NCBI RefSeq assembly: GCF_051020985.1
Contig: NC_135010.1
Coordinates: 15,683,167-15,747,166 of the forward strand
Direction: 5' to 3'
DNA: 64,000 bases
Source: Nomia melanderi
Taxonomy: Eukaryota; Arthropoda; Insecta; Hymenoptera; Halictidae
A model generated the notes under the pieces. That model saw only the letters and a list, made by a program, of their open reading frames with translations. It made no database searches and was not told the DNA's origin. Position 1 is the stretch's first letter, and each line of letters opens with the position of its first letter. Both the position numbers and the translations under genes were made by a program. Shown piece after piece: positions 11,749 to 29,889 of the stretch.

Positions 11749-13294
11749 TTCTGCGAAACTTTTATGAACCACTCTTTTTTTACTTTTCAAAGCATTCCTA
11801 TTTCTTTCACTTTTCAAATAGTATGCACATGCTCTCACTCTTTTGCGAACAATTCGTGTAGTAATATCATACACGTGGTAATTATTGCGCTCCTGTATAC
11901 ATTTCACACTGTTCTTTGCGCATTTTATTTGTAATAGTGAGTGACCATGATTATTATAAATATTATATGATCAAGGAGTAATCTTGTAAATATACACTTA
12001 CCGCGCGCGCTCGCGCCCGCGCCCGCGCCATGATAAAAGTCATGTGAGCATTGCGTATGTGTGTGTGTGTGTGTGCGTGTTTTTGTATAAACAATTTTGT
12101 TAACGATACTACGATCGCTACGTCATTCCGTTTAAAAATGATTAACGTTCAATCGTATAAAACTAATTCAGTGGTCACACTTTTTGTAATTGGGAAGAAA
12201 TATCTGATATACAAGGAAAACTACACAGGAGAAACTATTGAAATGGAAGTAGAAAATATGTAAGGTATCGGGTATGTTTAATCGACTATGTATAGCAAAT
12301 ATTAATGCGAATATTCTTTAGAATAGAACACTGTCATAATGGAATGTCGCTGTGATAAAAAATTGTAAAGGGTTCATTATCATTTTGAACGATGCTTGTC
12401 GTTAATAACCAGGATCCGGCCACGATCGGCTCACAATTACTATGTAGTATTTATCGTTAATATTTAGCGCGTTGCAACGCTATCGCCTTGCTTACTCTTC
12501 TTGTTGTTGCGCAACGAGAACCGCGCAGCGTCTCAGTGTGTGCATAAAGGAGCAAGTGCATTTGTTACATGATGCATCCTTAAAGAAATTTTATCTTTTC
12601 CGCGATATACGTTGTTTTCATGAAGATTCCGCGGAACAAGTTTTATAAGAATACAGTTCCGTACGAGTAGCTTTACAGCAACGGAAAGAACAACGGGTGA
12701 GCGAAAACTTTCAGGAAACATAACTCGGTTGACTCAAACAAAATGGCGACTTTTCTCTTGGCGGTACTGTTTACTTGACCGTGAACGTTATGTTTCTCAC
12801 AAAGCGTGGCACGAGAACCATTGTGTACTTCATTTTCTTATTATCGACCGACATTAATGTAACCATGGATCTTTAACGACTCACACAATATTTACGGTCT
12901 TTAAAGTCTTCGCGATTCTCTGTCCACGGAATAGGTAATGGTGTGATAAACGAGAACTACACTGTGCAACACGTTTTTGCGTTTCGTCGTTTTCTTTATA
13001 TCTTGTTTTTTATTTCATTTCTTGTAGAATGAAATTTATACAATTCCTTGTGTTACCTAGTCAAAGTATTTACTTTTAATGCAACTCGGTGATTCTAGAT
13101 TATTTAGACTATTCGTCATATATCTTTTTCAATGTCTGAATGACCTTATGAGAAATTATCTTTTCTTCAAAGGGGATCCATGATGCTTTCTCCTTTCAGA
13201 CATAATTGTTTTAGGATCTAGGCATGGATTCTTATTCTTGTTGCAACAATCTATTTAAAAATCTCTATTATTACGTTTGTTTAGCTTAAGCAAA
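11749..13294. promoter_or_regulatory. Intergenic region between divergent ABT1 and PHF3-like genes
   Basis: This 1.5-kb stretch separates two divergently transcribed genes and should contain both promoters and 5' untranslated exons. It contains a CG-rich patch (about 12,000-12,030) and a GT run (about 12,057-12,074). A YY1/Pho-like AAAATGGCGAC lies at about 12,740-12,750, opening an 11-codon reading frame. No coding exon was recognised. Confidence 0.5.
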
Positions 13295-16200
13295 ATGTCT
13301 AGTTCATACGTTATCGAACCACAAGAGAGTGGATCGGACAAGAAGGATGACACGTTGATCATTGTTGTTAACGACGATGGTACAATATCTGTTGATCAAG
13401 AAACTCTGCAAAGTTTGATCGGTAAGTTTGATTTGTTGTTAGTTTATATTTCCCATGATTCGTCGTATTATCTGGTTGCATTCACCTATAGCGAATCAAT
13501 CCAATGCTAATGTCAGCGTTGTTAGACTCGGACAAGCTGAGACAGATACAGAAAATGGAGATATAACTCTAACGGTAGATCCTCCGCCATTTACAACCGC
13601 TAACATAAACACTGGAGGTTCCGGTGCCGATGCTACCAACTTGGTGGATCCTTTCATGGAAATGGATTCGGAACAGCTGGAAAGATTGGAAACTGCATTG
13701 CAAAGCGAAGAAGCAAAACAAATACTTGGAGAGAATGTCACAGCCATGCTCGGTAAATGTTACCCTCGTACTTTTGCTTAGAATCTACTTTGTAGAATTT
13801 CGCACATTGGAATTTGTCTTTATCCGTGGAGACGTAATATTTCGAATTTACAATTGTACTTTACAGATATGTTGACAGTGGAAGAACAGCAAAACTCGAT
13901 ACGGTATAGCGTCGAATTGGATCATTGCTACACAAGTAGATTATCACCTTCTGATCCGAAACCACGAGATCCTTTGCCTACTATCGATTCGCCGACACCC
14001 AGCGATAACGTACAATACGAGCATCAACTTTCTCCCAGTCAAGGAACGTCCAATGCCTTGTCTTCTGTTGCCGATGGAGATGGAACACCGCCGGCAAAGG
14101 CAAAGAGTATTATAAAAACTGTCAGTACACTGTGTAATTTTAATGGAAATGATGTTATATTGGCAATGCTGTATTCGATATTGGGTATGGTGTTTCTTTT
14201 AGAGTAAACCAGTAGGTCGTCCACGAAAGAATATTCCACCGACTTCCGTTGCGGCATGCAATAACTCCAGACCGTCTCCCAGTATAATAAGTACGCCCAA
14301 GTCTATCGGACACTCGACAACTCGAAATTTAACAGGTTCACTGCATCAGGCTATCGGAAGACGTAATTATTTCATAATTTGATCATTCGCGTTAGATATG
14401 CTTAATATTTTCGAGCCGTGTTTTAAACCGAAACCGTACACGCAATGAACATAGTTGTTCCATTCATCAGAACAGGGAAGGTCCAATGACGAAGATGAGG
14501 AAGGTCCGACATCATCGTCCATTGAGTCCTCCGATTCGGAACCTCCGTCAGACAATGACTCTGATTTCGGACCTCGCGGTCCTAGAAGAGGGGGCATAAG
14601 AGCCAGAGGTGGTAGAAAAGGCCTCACTACCAGGGGTGGAAGTATGGCGGCTACTCGTAGAAGAGGTACTAACAAACAATTGGATATGGAGCAAGTTCGT
14701 AGATTAGACATGGAAATGGCTGCTGCAGTAAATGCTATGAAAAGTCCAGAGAAAGATGAAAGATCTGGTAAAATAGAAGCACAATTATTAGATAACGTAC
14801 CATTCTTAATATTCCATAAAACTTGCAACTAATTTAATAGTTTCTTTGATTTCTTCTTAGGATTTAATCTTATTAGAGGTAGAAGGCAGTTTAAAACCAC
14901 CATTGGTAGGAAAAGGGAGGAGTCGCAACGTGTTGAATCGTCTACAATTTCGAACGAGGACAGTTCGTTGCCGTTCGAAAAACCGCTACAAACTACGAAT
15001 CAAGTGAAAGCCAATTTGATTAATGCCAATATGATCAAAGGCGATATGATCCTTACGAAACCAGGTCAAGGAAAAAACAATCAGAAAGTGACTTTCGTTC
15101 AGAAACAAGTGCTTATGAAATCAAACGATTTAAAAGGTATAGATTCAAAGAAGCAACTAGTGTTTCCCAAGGGAAAATTTGTCACCCAAACTGGAACCAA
15201 GATTTTTGCAACCAAAGACGGGAAATTGGTTCAAGTGCCCATATCCGCTAAAACTATAAGTTCGAACGTACCGGTTAATCAGATGAAAGGTACGCTACCG
15301 CAAGTTTCTTCTACGCAGCAGTTGACCTTGAGTCAGAATCAGTCGCCTCATGTACAACAACAGCAGTCTGTCAAAATCTCTACACCTGCCAATATCTCGA
15401 AAATAAGATCCTGCGACGTGAAAAAAGAGAAAAGGAAATCCGATGGTTTCGAGACGATCAGCAAGTCCTCCGAAGTAGAAGCTGCGAAGACGCCAGAGTC
15501 AAAAATTTTGGACGGTTAGTCGATGAGAGCGTGCAATATATACAGCTGCGTATTATGGTCATTTTTCATCGAAAACTTTCGTTTTAGGCACGAAAAAACA
15601 CCCAAAGAAAGAAAGTCGCAAATCACCGGCATATATGGTGGACAGTCTAGGTCCTGCGCTTTTCTCAACCCCTGACATTATACGTCGAGTCGGTTCAAAC
15701 GGCGATGCGAAAATTCAAGAGAACATCGCAACCACCCTGGTTTCTGTGACATCAGTTGCCAATACTACCACCACAGGCGTCGCAAATTCCTTTACGTCGA
15801 TAACCTCGTCATCGTCCACATCCCCTGCATCTGGTCGTTCAGGTTTGCTTCGCTTCTCCGTATCCGGATAGGTATCCCACGATTATTCAATCTTCTGATC
15901 GAGAACATTTAATCTCGTGACAAAAGGTGTTGCTGCCTCTGCGCCAACCGAGCGAATTACGCATCCAGAATCTCATACGTCTACGGAAAAGCAAGAAAAT
16001 AATGATCCACTGGCAGAGAATAACGAAGACGAGGCCAGAACGAGTGTAAAAATCAACGGGTCCGAGGAATTACAGCCTCCTTTGGATTCGGGTAAATTCT
16101 ACTACCGTTCAATCAACTTTTCTCTCTTCCGCGGGAGTCCGAATTTCTGTACACTTTCGTTACACGTTTACATTGTTTTGTAGGCGGCATAGAAGGCGAA

Positions 16201-18415
16201 GAACATTTGTTAGCTACGTTAGAAATGGAAGCCAGTAAACACGAAGAGGAACTGCTCGCAGAAGCACTTATGTTACAAGAAGAACTGGGAGTCGATTTGG
16301 GCGAACATGTATTAAAAATTTTTCGATTCAGATGAAGAATTATATTATTCTCAATCGTTTCAAATAGCGTCTATTTTCACTGTTGTTTCTCTCGTGTGTC
16401 TCTACTGTAGGGTACACTTGTCGAACAAGGAGCAAGTGTGACGTCTGAACCGTTATCTTCTAATAATGCGGTCGTGCCATCGTTGTCCACGTCTGAACCG
16501 GAAACAGTAAAAACACTGGATACTGCCTCGACGACAGCAACCATAACAACTATCGTAACAACAGCAACGACAAATGTAACTCGAGAGTCGACAAGAAAAT
16601 CTACAAGAGATGAAAAGGAACCTATTCAGATTATTCGTGGTGGACGAGTAATCACGTTACCTCCTATCGAAGCACCGGCTACAAGAAGCAAACGGTTACA
16701 GGCAAGAGTCGAGCCCGCTCAAAAGCTGTTGGAATCAACGAAACCGACGGAAAAATTCAGGTAAATTTTCTGAACGTTGGTCGATTGGTTGATTAGTTTA
16801 GCTGAAGCTTGATTCAATGAAATGGCTCTATTTAACGCATGTCGATGTTTACAGTCTGCAAACGATACAGCAAAGATCATTGCACAATATCAAGAATGAG
16901 ACACGCACAACTGTTACGGATCAAGACGAAGAAATTGGAAACGAGGATATCATGGGAGAAGACGAAGAGGCAGTGGACGAGGAGGAAATGGATCAGATGG
17001 CTGGTGAAGAAGAAGAGGAAGATGAACAGAAGCAGGTTGTAGCAAGGATGGTTGACGACGAGGAAGAGGGGGAGGACGAGGAAGAGGATGGGGAGGCGGA
17101 GGCGGAGGTCGAGGCAGAGGCGGAGGAGGAGGAGGAGGAAGAGGAGGAGGAGGAGGAGGAGGATAATTCAGATTCCGAAGATGATCCTGACAGGCTTTGG
17201 TGCATATGCAAACGACCGCATAACAATCGCTTCATGATTTGTTGCGATGTATGCGAAGACTGGTTTCACGGAAAGTGCGTGCACGTTAGCAAAGCTATGG
17301 GTAAGATTGAGAAACCTAGTAGACTCGGAAAGTTGTCAAAGATAGGAATTTAATCGGAGTATCTGTTTATTTTATCCAGGTCAACAGATGGAAGAAAAAG
17401 GAATAGAATGGGTGTGCCCAAATTGCTCGAAGAAAAAGGAGGAGGAATTGAAAACTAAAACGAACGCGCACAGTGTACTCGGAAAGCAACGTATTCAATC
17501 GGGTGTCGCTGCGACCGATAACTCGATTGTTCTAAAGAATCTTGGTTCCCCTAACCAGATATCCGTTGTCGGCGAAACCTCAACCTCGATCCCATCTAAT
17601 TCCGATTACAACGATGTTCAATACTCGAGCGGTATGCAGTGTGTTGTTTGCAAAAAAGAGGCAAGAAATTCTAGCATTTATTGTTCCGACGCTTGTATAC
17701 TCGCGCACGCTCAAGAGACTCTCACCAAAGACAAACCATTGTCGACGGGCTCAACGGCGACTCCAAAAGGAACGAGGACACTACCGCTTGACGTTTCTAC
17801 CAAGTCGAAGCCTGAGAGTAGAGTTATAGTTTTCGAAAGAAAAACAGGCAAAGTATTGAGCGGTAAGCGAACAATTACCCGTAAAAGCACACAGTGAACT
17901 TTTACCTACGTAATTGTTTATATCACAATAACTGTTTCTGTTTGGTATCACCAGAGTGATTAGATACGAATTATAAATGTTTTAGGCGTCGATGCACCAA
18001 CAAGATCAAACTTGCGTACGTGGTTAAAAGAAAATCCTACATTCGAGGTAGTTGGGGCGAATAATGTCGGCGCGTTACAAATAGGGAAAACAATCACAAC
18101 AATTCATACACAACTACCTGGTAAAACGGTTCGTATTCGAATTGTTTCATTATCAGTCGATACTTTCAGTCGATCCGTTTTCATATTCTGTATTCGATGA
18201 TATGCTAAACATAAAAAAAATACTGTTCAAGGTAAAATCTACGCTGTTATCGCCTGGAAAGGGTCCAAATCTTCCAAAGATGACGTACACGAAAGTACCA
18301 GGTTCGAAGCAAATGATTATAACAACAGGAAATAAAAAGTTTACAGTAATCTCTACAGGACATCAGCAACAGCCACACCACCACCAGCAACAACAACAGC
18401 TGCAGCAACAATTGC

Positions 18416-18483
<68 letters not shown>

Positions 18484-18485
18484 TT

Positions 18486-18516
<31 letters not shown>

Positions 18517-21500
18517 GTTCAAACGATGAACACGAAACCGATACAGATAAAGCAAACTTTGCTAACTCATACGAATAAAGGTCCTTTTGTACTGAAAACC
18601 ACAACAACGACAAAATCCAGTATCCCGGCACAGTTAAAGCAACCGGGTGTACCGTCACCTAAGCAAACTCAACTCGTGAAAAGGCCAGATGCAAAGCAAC
18701 CAGCGGTACAATCGAAGCAGCAAGTAAAGTTGAGCCCACCGAAGAAACCTGAAACCGAACCAATAAGATTGAATATAAGAAAAACGTTGACCGAATTATT
18801 GTCAAGTCGTATAAAAGAAACGGAAGATTTGAAACTGAGCGACGACGAGATCGCCGATCTAGCTTTCAATATCGAGTTGGAGCTGTACAAATACTTTAAA
18901 GACACCGGAGCAAAGTATAAAGCCAAGTACAGAAGTCTCGTATTTAATATAAAAGATACGAAAAATTTAACGCTATTTCGAAAGATAGCAGACAGATCGT
19001 TAACTCCCGATGCTGTGGTAAGGCTGAGTCCCGATGAAATGGCAAGCCAAGAGTTGGCCGAATGGCGGGAAAAGGAAACGAAACACCAATTGGAAATGAT
19101 TAAGAAGAACGAGTTGGATTTAATGGCGCAGGCAAAGTCTATCGTTGTGAAAACCCATAAAGGTGAACAGATTATTGAAAACGATGGGGGTATCGATCAC
19201 GTCGATCCGAAAACTCCGGTGCAGGACATTGTCACGGCATTGAATAATGCAGACAGTATAACGTCAACCGTGGACGACGCCGACAAAGAGGCAGAAAAGA
19301 CGAGCGAAGAGGAACGATCGAAGGTGAAGGAAGATGCGAAGAAGTCGAAGAGTTTCGACGAGAAGAGGAGGAAAGACAAAGAAAGGGAGAAGGAGAGGAA
19401 TCGAGAGAAAGACAAGGTGAAGGATAAAGAGAGAGGTCGCGAGAGGGATGGTAATCGGTCGAAAGGAATCGGCAGACGCGACAGAAGTACCAGTAGGGGC
19501 AGGCACAAGCACAGCAGAGACGACAGAGAGCGCAGTAAGACCAGAGAGAAGAGCAGAGAGAGGAAATCGCGGGAGAAGGAGAGCAAGCGTGAGAAAGAAA
19601 GGGATCGCGAGAAGGAGAAAGATCGGGACCGCGATCGATCGAGAACCCGAGATCGCGAGAAAACAAAGGTTCGGGAGAGAGGCAGCAAAGAAAGAAGCAA
19701 ACAGAAGGACAAAGAGAAAGAGAAGGAGAAAGAGAAGGAAAGGGAGCGAGAACGACATCGGAATAACGAGAACAATTCGAGAAATCGTGCTGGTAATGTT
19801 GGCTTTGTGTACTGCGAATCGAAGGAACTCGATAATAGACGGGAGGACGAGAGAAGGAGAGACATGGAGAAGAAGGAGGATTCTGTCGGTTTAGCTGGGG
19901 GATCGACGGAAAAGTCCATCGAGGACCGTCTTTGGCGTCACATAGAGGACGAAGCCACCACCAACACCATCGACGGAAACGATTCCGACGTATCGGACAG
20001 GGAACCAACTTCGACCGTTACGATCAAGACTCCGGATATCAACGACGACGCGGACAGAGATAGAGAACAAGATTCCACTACCGTCGAGAGGGACTCCTCG
20101 AAGGGAGGGTGGCAAACGGTTTGGAGGGGGTTCGTTAACATGGTCGACGTTGCAAAGTTTTTCATTACCGCGCAAGAAGTTAGCGGTCACGCGAAAGACT
20201 TGATGGACGATCTGCCGGACACGGTGGACGTGGTCGGTAGGATAAGTCACGAGACTGTATGGGATTACATCTCAAAGATGAAGAAGACGGGCTCGAAAGA
20301 AATTCTAGTGATTCGTCTGACCGCCGCGAACGACGAGGAGAAGATTCCCTACATAACGCTGTACAGTTACTTGAACAGCAGGAGTCGGCTCGGGGTAGTT
20401 GGGAACGTTTCGAAGAATATCAAGGATTTCTATATAATGCCTTTCTCGAGTCAAAGCACGATACCGCCGGTCCTGTTGCCCCTGAACGGCCCTGGTTTCG
20501 AAGAGCACAGGCCGCATCTCTTGCTGGGGATAATCGTACGTAACAAGAGGAAGAGATTCGTGGTCGTACCCTCGTCGACTATACCGATCAAGTTGACGAA
20601 GAAGGACTCGGATCGAAGCTACACTCCGCCGCTGATCGGCGCGTCGAAGGACAAACCGTGCGGCTCGAGCGTCGCTGGTGTGGTCGGAGGCACGGGCACG
20701 GTCACGGCTGCCGCAACGGCCACGGCGACCTCCACGGTCGTTGCTGCGTCTTCTTCCCCCACCGCGGCGACCACCGGCAGCATCTATCAGAAATCCACGA
20801 TCGTTTCCGTGAAAGAGAAGCAGCAACACACTGTCACGCAAACCACTCTGGACAGTTTGAACAAAGCGCACATAGGAATGCCGAGAAGCACGATACTCGA
20901 CACTGCGGCTATATGCAAAATCGTCCCGGAACTCTCCTCGAAGATCGACCTGACTTCCTCGCCTGGTAAAGCACCGATCGACGACGACGGCGACGAGCCT
21001 TACAGCCCCGGTCAAATGGACGCGGAGGAACAAACCGACCGCGAATTACGAGTCGCCTCCACTACTTGCGTTACAGCTACAACCCTACCGTCGATTTCAA
21101 CGATTTCAATGGCGATCGGAATGAACAGCCCGACGATCGATAATGGTATTATTTCTTCCAGTAAAAATTCGAACGATCTTCAACGGAAAATGGAGGAGCT
21201 AAATCGGCAAATCGAAGAACAGAAGCAACAAATACAAAGCATTAGTTCGTCGTTTCTTGGTGAATCAACGCCTACTTTGCCGGTGAGAATTTTAACAAGA
21301 TTTACTTTTTACGAAATTGATTGTTATTGTTTCTCCTATCGCCCTGTTGTAAATAAAATTGATTTCGATTTACCTATGGTATCCTACTCCTATCCTTGAG
21401 CTGCTTTAGATTTTTGCTTCACACGAAGGAACAGTTTCCTTCTTCTGTCGTTCCTTAAAAAACTTTACGCGTCTCGTTTTTGGTACACATTACTTAATCT

Positions 21501-23086
21501 CTCTACTTCCGTTCCACGTATTGCTACGCATCAGTGAGGTTTATTTTTAAATCGTCAAACATTTTCCAAATTGTGCAAAAGCGTGCCGATAATCGTCACG
21601 AAGTAAGAATCTGTTGGTAGCTCTATTCCTTTCCAGTCTTGAGAATTCTATTTTTCTTTGAATCGGACGACTTTCCGAGTCGTATCGTAATGGCAAGCTT
21701 GTTTCCACGGTAAGGTGCAAGAACGTTGAGATTCAAGTAATTCGGATAGCCAGCCGTTGTCGCATTAATTCGTTAGTTGCGGTACATGTGTGATCTTTGT
21801 ATTCTTGTTACTATCGAAATCGCACGCACACTTATATGTATATACGTATATATGCGCGCGCGCGTGTGTATACATGTATATATATATATGATGACATGCG
21901 TATATGCGCGTGTGTATGTATATGTGATACATGCACACACACACCTTTTGTTTTTAGAAGTAAATAAGAGTACACTACGCGCCCGCGCACATAATTCGTT
22001 TATTCGTACACTTGTCCTACATCGGCAAAGTATAATAGAAGAGCGACACGAGTCGGAGTATCGAGATGAATTGTTTAGAGGCGCACAGTTGCTCGCGTTG
22101 CAACGAAATCATTTCGAATGTAATAATAATCGACTGATTTATTTCAGGGCCTAGGGCTAGACCCGCCAGTCACCGACGATTGCGAAGAAGCGTACAGTCC
22201 TCCGGACACAAGATCGTTTACGCCACCGCCACCGCCGGGTATTTCTAAATTCACGCAGCCGATTCTCGACAAAGTATCAAATATAACTATACCGCCAAAT
22301 TTACAAGAAATTCTAGCGAACGTGAAGCGACAGGAGAGCTCGAAAGTAGACCCGTATCTACCATCCAAGCCTAGTGCCACGTTCTTAACTACCAACTCGT
22401 CCATCTACCAAAACTCGGAGAAATATTCTTCAGCATCGCCCGGAAAAATCTCAATCGGTGGATCGAATAAATCCAATCCCGAGAAGTCTCCGCTCGAAGC
22501 GATCGCTCACAGAGAATCTCTGTCAAAGGAGAAGGAGAGCAAGGGTACCCTAAGCTCTTTGAGCGACTTGGATTTAATTAAGAAAGCGGAGGAGGAACTG
22601 GCCGCTGTTGCAGCCGTAGCGGCTGCAACGGTGTCGGGAAGCCCGGTGACCGAGCATACCGCACAGTCGGTTTTGTCCACCGCTTCTTCGACTCTTCCGA
22701 CAATAGTAGGGACTCCCGTCCCGACGATGATGCCCATCTCTTCGCCTCTGTCGGGCTTAACGTCGGTCGGGGATCCTTCGCGCGAAGCCACCGCGTACAA
22801 GAGTCCCTATGCGGAACCTTTCAAACGTAATTTGGCTCCAGAGCAACCAAAGCCTCCCGGTCTCGAAGACGAGGACTTCCCACCGTTTCCATCCACGCCA
22901 CCGAGCGTGGAAAGCAACGTGTCCAGGATGACACCGTCCCGCTCCAAGTTCGTTCCGAAAAGTGGGATCGTGCTAAGCGTCAAGAGGAAGATGTCCGACG
23001 ATATTGTCGCCTCTTCCTGTCCTTCGAGTAAAACTTCAAGAATAAAGTCACGCTGGGGTCAGGGACCTTCGGATTCGGTTGACTAG
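13295..23086 (+). CDS. pps: PHD finger / TFIIS-M / SPOC protein, PHF3-DIDO1-pps family
   Basis: Fifteen coding exons are inferred: 13295..13421, 13492..13752, 13867..14120, 14203..14362, 14471..14767, 14861..15514, 15588..15842, 15927..16091, 16184..16308, 16411..16760, 16855..17300, 17380..17862, 17986..18128, 18232..21282 and 22148..23086. They total 7,710 nt (2,569 residues) with continuous phase. Visible parts: an AT-hook-like KPVGRPRKN in exon 4, an acidic (Glu) run, and a PHD finger at about residues 995-1050 (LWCICKRP, ICCDVCEDWFHGKC, WVCPNC). A cysteine-rich CVVCKKEARNSSIYCSDAC follows near 1119, then a polyglutamine tract near 1287-1336. The TFIIS central domain is at about 1418-1553 (ADLAFNIELELYKYFKDTG), followed by a Lys/Arg/Glu-rich tract and a SPOC domain at about 1866-2010 (WRGFVNMVDVAKFF, LGVVGNVSKNIKDFYIMPF). 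PHF3 and DIDO1 bind the phosphorylated RNA polymerase II tail through SPOC; Drosophila pps links to splicing. Nuclear. The exon 4 donor is the least certain junction. Confidence 0.88.
18362..18515 (+). repeat. CAA/CAG trinucleotide repeat inside the PHF3-like gene
   Basis: A run of mixed CAA and CAG codons encodes a long glutamine tract interrupted by a few Leu codons and a His-rich start. It lies in frame in the 3.05-kb exon 14. The mixture of codons argues for an old tract maintained at protein level rather than a fresh microsatellite expansion. Confidence 0.9.
21836..21952. repeat. TA/TG/CG alternating purine-pyrimidine intronic tract
   Basis: The intron between exons 14 and 15 of the PHF3-like gene contains clustered TATATA, CGCGCGCG and TGTGTA stretches. 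No coding role is seen. Confidence 0.6.
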
Positions 23087-25862
23087 TTTTTCGTGAACGA
23101 GCAGGAAGAACTTTCCTTTGCGAGATACTCAAGTTCTACACACGACAGATGCGAGTGGTTTGCAAAATCAACCGTCAACCGTCAACTTATTGCACAGACT
23201 TTATCGGTTCTGCAGCTTCTGATCGGCTACCGGTCCACCGGTCACCGGTCTGTGACAACTGTGACAACTGTGACAACTGTGACGTTCGAACCGAACGAAT
23301 TCGATGAAAATTTTCTAGCCGCAATTCGATGAACGATCAAACGATCTGCGCATCGGTACCAAACATATCGTACCAAATGAGAAAAGAAACTTGTTACTTG
23401 GTACTTTGCGCGCATACCGTTATCGATACGTAATAATGTCAGGCGCATATATATGTATACATAGCTTTCGATGCATCGAAAGAGAATCAGAGTTGTTCAC
23501 GAATAAACATCACTTGTGTAAATACCAAAGCGGCCGAAAACGAACGCTTTTGTCACTCGTCGAGCCTACCGTTACGTGTACATAGCCTCTCGGTAAATTC
23601 TGTAATATATTGTTCAAATTCGATCGAAAGGCTAACAAGAAAGATTATGTAAACTGGTGCATGACACCTCACGCGTTCATGTTGCCTGTCTCTATGTATA
23701 TAAATTAGGTGTAAGGATGTAAGAACGACCAGTTTCGATGGAAAGATGATTTTTATTTTTTATTTGTTGGTCAACCGAATCGTTTTCACCGACGGAAACT
23801 CCTTCAACGTACCGCGCGAGACCGAATTCTGATTTCCCCGAGCTGTTTGTCTGTTGTTATTCGTCTTCGTTTCAGCGTTTATACAGCGTTTGCGCACCGT
23901 TTATTTATGCAACAGATGTGTATAATCGTGAATTCTTCGACATGCAATTTGTCGAGTCTCCTCGACTGTCGCGACAATACGGTCATCGATCTTTATTTCT
24001 CTAGTTTAACCGGAATTTCAGATAAATCAATGAAAGACTAACAAATAAATGTCGATTCTTCTTTCGTATTCACTTCTGATTTGCACATGCGTCCTAAGCA
24101 TTTTGCAGCAATTCCTGATTATATACGAATCGTACGGCCCAATAATGGACCGATCGTCGTCGCATCGTTTGCGTAGACTCTTTACGCCATCTTCTCCTTT
24201 GGCGAATTCCGATCCACTCCTGCTGAACTTCCTCATCGTGTAATCATTGCTTCTTTTCTTATCGATAAGGCAATCACTCGCTTCCCTGTACACGTCGTGT
24301 AAGGATGGCCGAGCATAGTATAGTCTGTACCAGACGAATCATCGGCACGCGAATGTCCCTGGACATTAGGATTTTAAGTCTTACCATCGCCAAATACAGT
24401 CGACGCTTCTCTGTAACTGCACGATGCTGTTCAAACTGGACGATTTCAAGCACGCGCGTACATCGAGAAGCCGTTCCAAGGATAGTCTCCTAGCAATTCG
24501 TATTATTTCGATTCGACCGTATCTCTCTTTGTACCACCGCCCCCCCCCCCCCCCCCGTCACCTACGAAACGCACTTTACTCGTAAATGTAGACGTATATG
24601 CTGTTAGAACCTATTTTATATGAAACGTACATTGTTCAATTTCATTTTTGTACAAGTCTCCGAATAGCGAGCGAGATGCGTACGCAGTTGTGTTCGCTGC
24701 TGTACCAGCATAATCGTACAGTTATCTGCGTTACCGGTGTTGTGTTGTTTCCACTATTACTGCGTACATATTACCTTTATCATTACTGTTAGTGCTATTG
24801 TTAATGCCTCCGTCGTCGCAAGTTCGTCTTTATAATCGAACGTTACTACGCAACTTTTACAGTTATTACGAATATTATTATTTTCACTTGCAATTCGCTG
24901 CGTCGATTTTTACGTTGTTGTACACGGCAACCTCTGGCTTCGATTTTCAGTCATTTCAATGAATCTGCCTGTTTCTGCGACACTCGATTTCAAATATGCG
25001 TACGAAGGCTAACATTCCAGTGACTGTAAAAACCTTTAATTAATGGATTGGAATATCGTGTAATACTAGCTTATTCGTTAATTATCAATAGAACAGATCT
25101 TTCAGAAGACGCTCGTATAGCTTTGCTGTCTCAAACATTCATTCGAGCAACCGAATTTTCGATCTGATCCCGTATTTCCTTATTCGAACACTCGAAAGTC
25201 GTCGTATCGAACTTATTTCTTCGTTATCCTCGAATTCATCTTAGATACTTTGCTAGGCACTCGTTACTTGTGTTCATACATGTTTCTTTGGCGCACCGGC
25301 TGACGACTCGCATCCTTATCGAAAATCATATGAACCATTATTATCATTCGAGTGGCGAAATTTAGTAGAAACTTCGAATCGGATCTACTATCGACGCAAA
25401 CGTATGCGAACGCGTACCGTTATTTATTTTGATAAATCCAATGAACGAAAGTGAAAATTAATAACACGTCAGCCATGCAATTCGAATATAGAAGAGTGGA
25501 AAAAACGTTTCACGGTACAACAAGAATACTCGAAAAATTCACGTACCAATCACTTTTCTGATCAACGATACGTATGTAGGTGTGATTTGTGCTTCGTTTG
25601 ATCCAGATCTAGAGTAATTGAGAATTTCAACGTTCGTTATGCCAACCAATTGTGTAAACCAATCAATTTCTATGCTCGAAAAGTTACTCGCACGGTATCA
25701 TGTTGTATCGTTTGCGCATGCGTCGCGTACCGGTATAACTAGTACTGCCAACTACTTCCGGAACGAAGCATCGTCCATTTTTCCGTGCACGCGCAATGGA
25801 TCAAGAGCCATTTTGTCCGAAACAGCAACGTGGCAACCGGCATACCCGGTATTCCAACTACA
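23087..25862. other. 3' UTR and intergenic spacer before RPN2
   Basis: After the PHF3-like stop there are four TGTGACAAC copies (about 23,251-23,285), a candidate AATAAA at 23,502-23,507 and a 17-base C run at 24,540-24,556. From there to 25,862 I see only AT-rich sequence with no recognisable exon. The RPN2 promoter should lie just upstream of 25,863, but no TATA box is evident. Confidence 0.5.

Positions 25863-29889
<4,027 letters not shown>

Noticed and set aside
19197..20008. Long minus-strand Ser/Phe/Leu-rich frames opposite the PHF3-like gene
   Set aside because: Complement of the Lys/Arg/Glu-rich coding tract on the plus strand.
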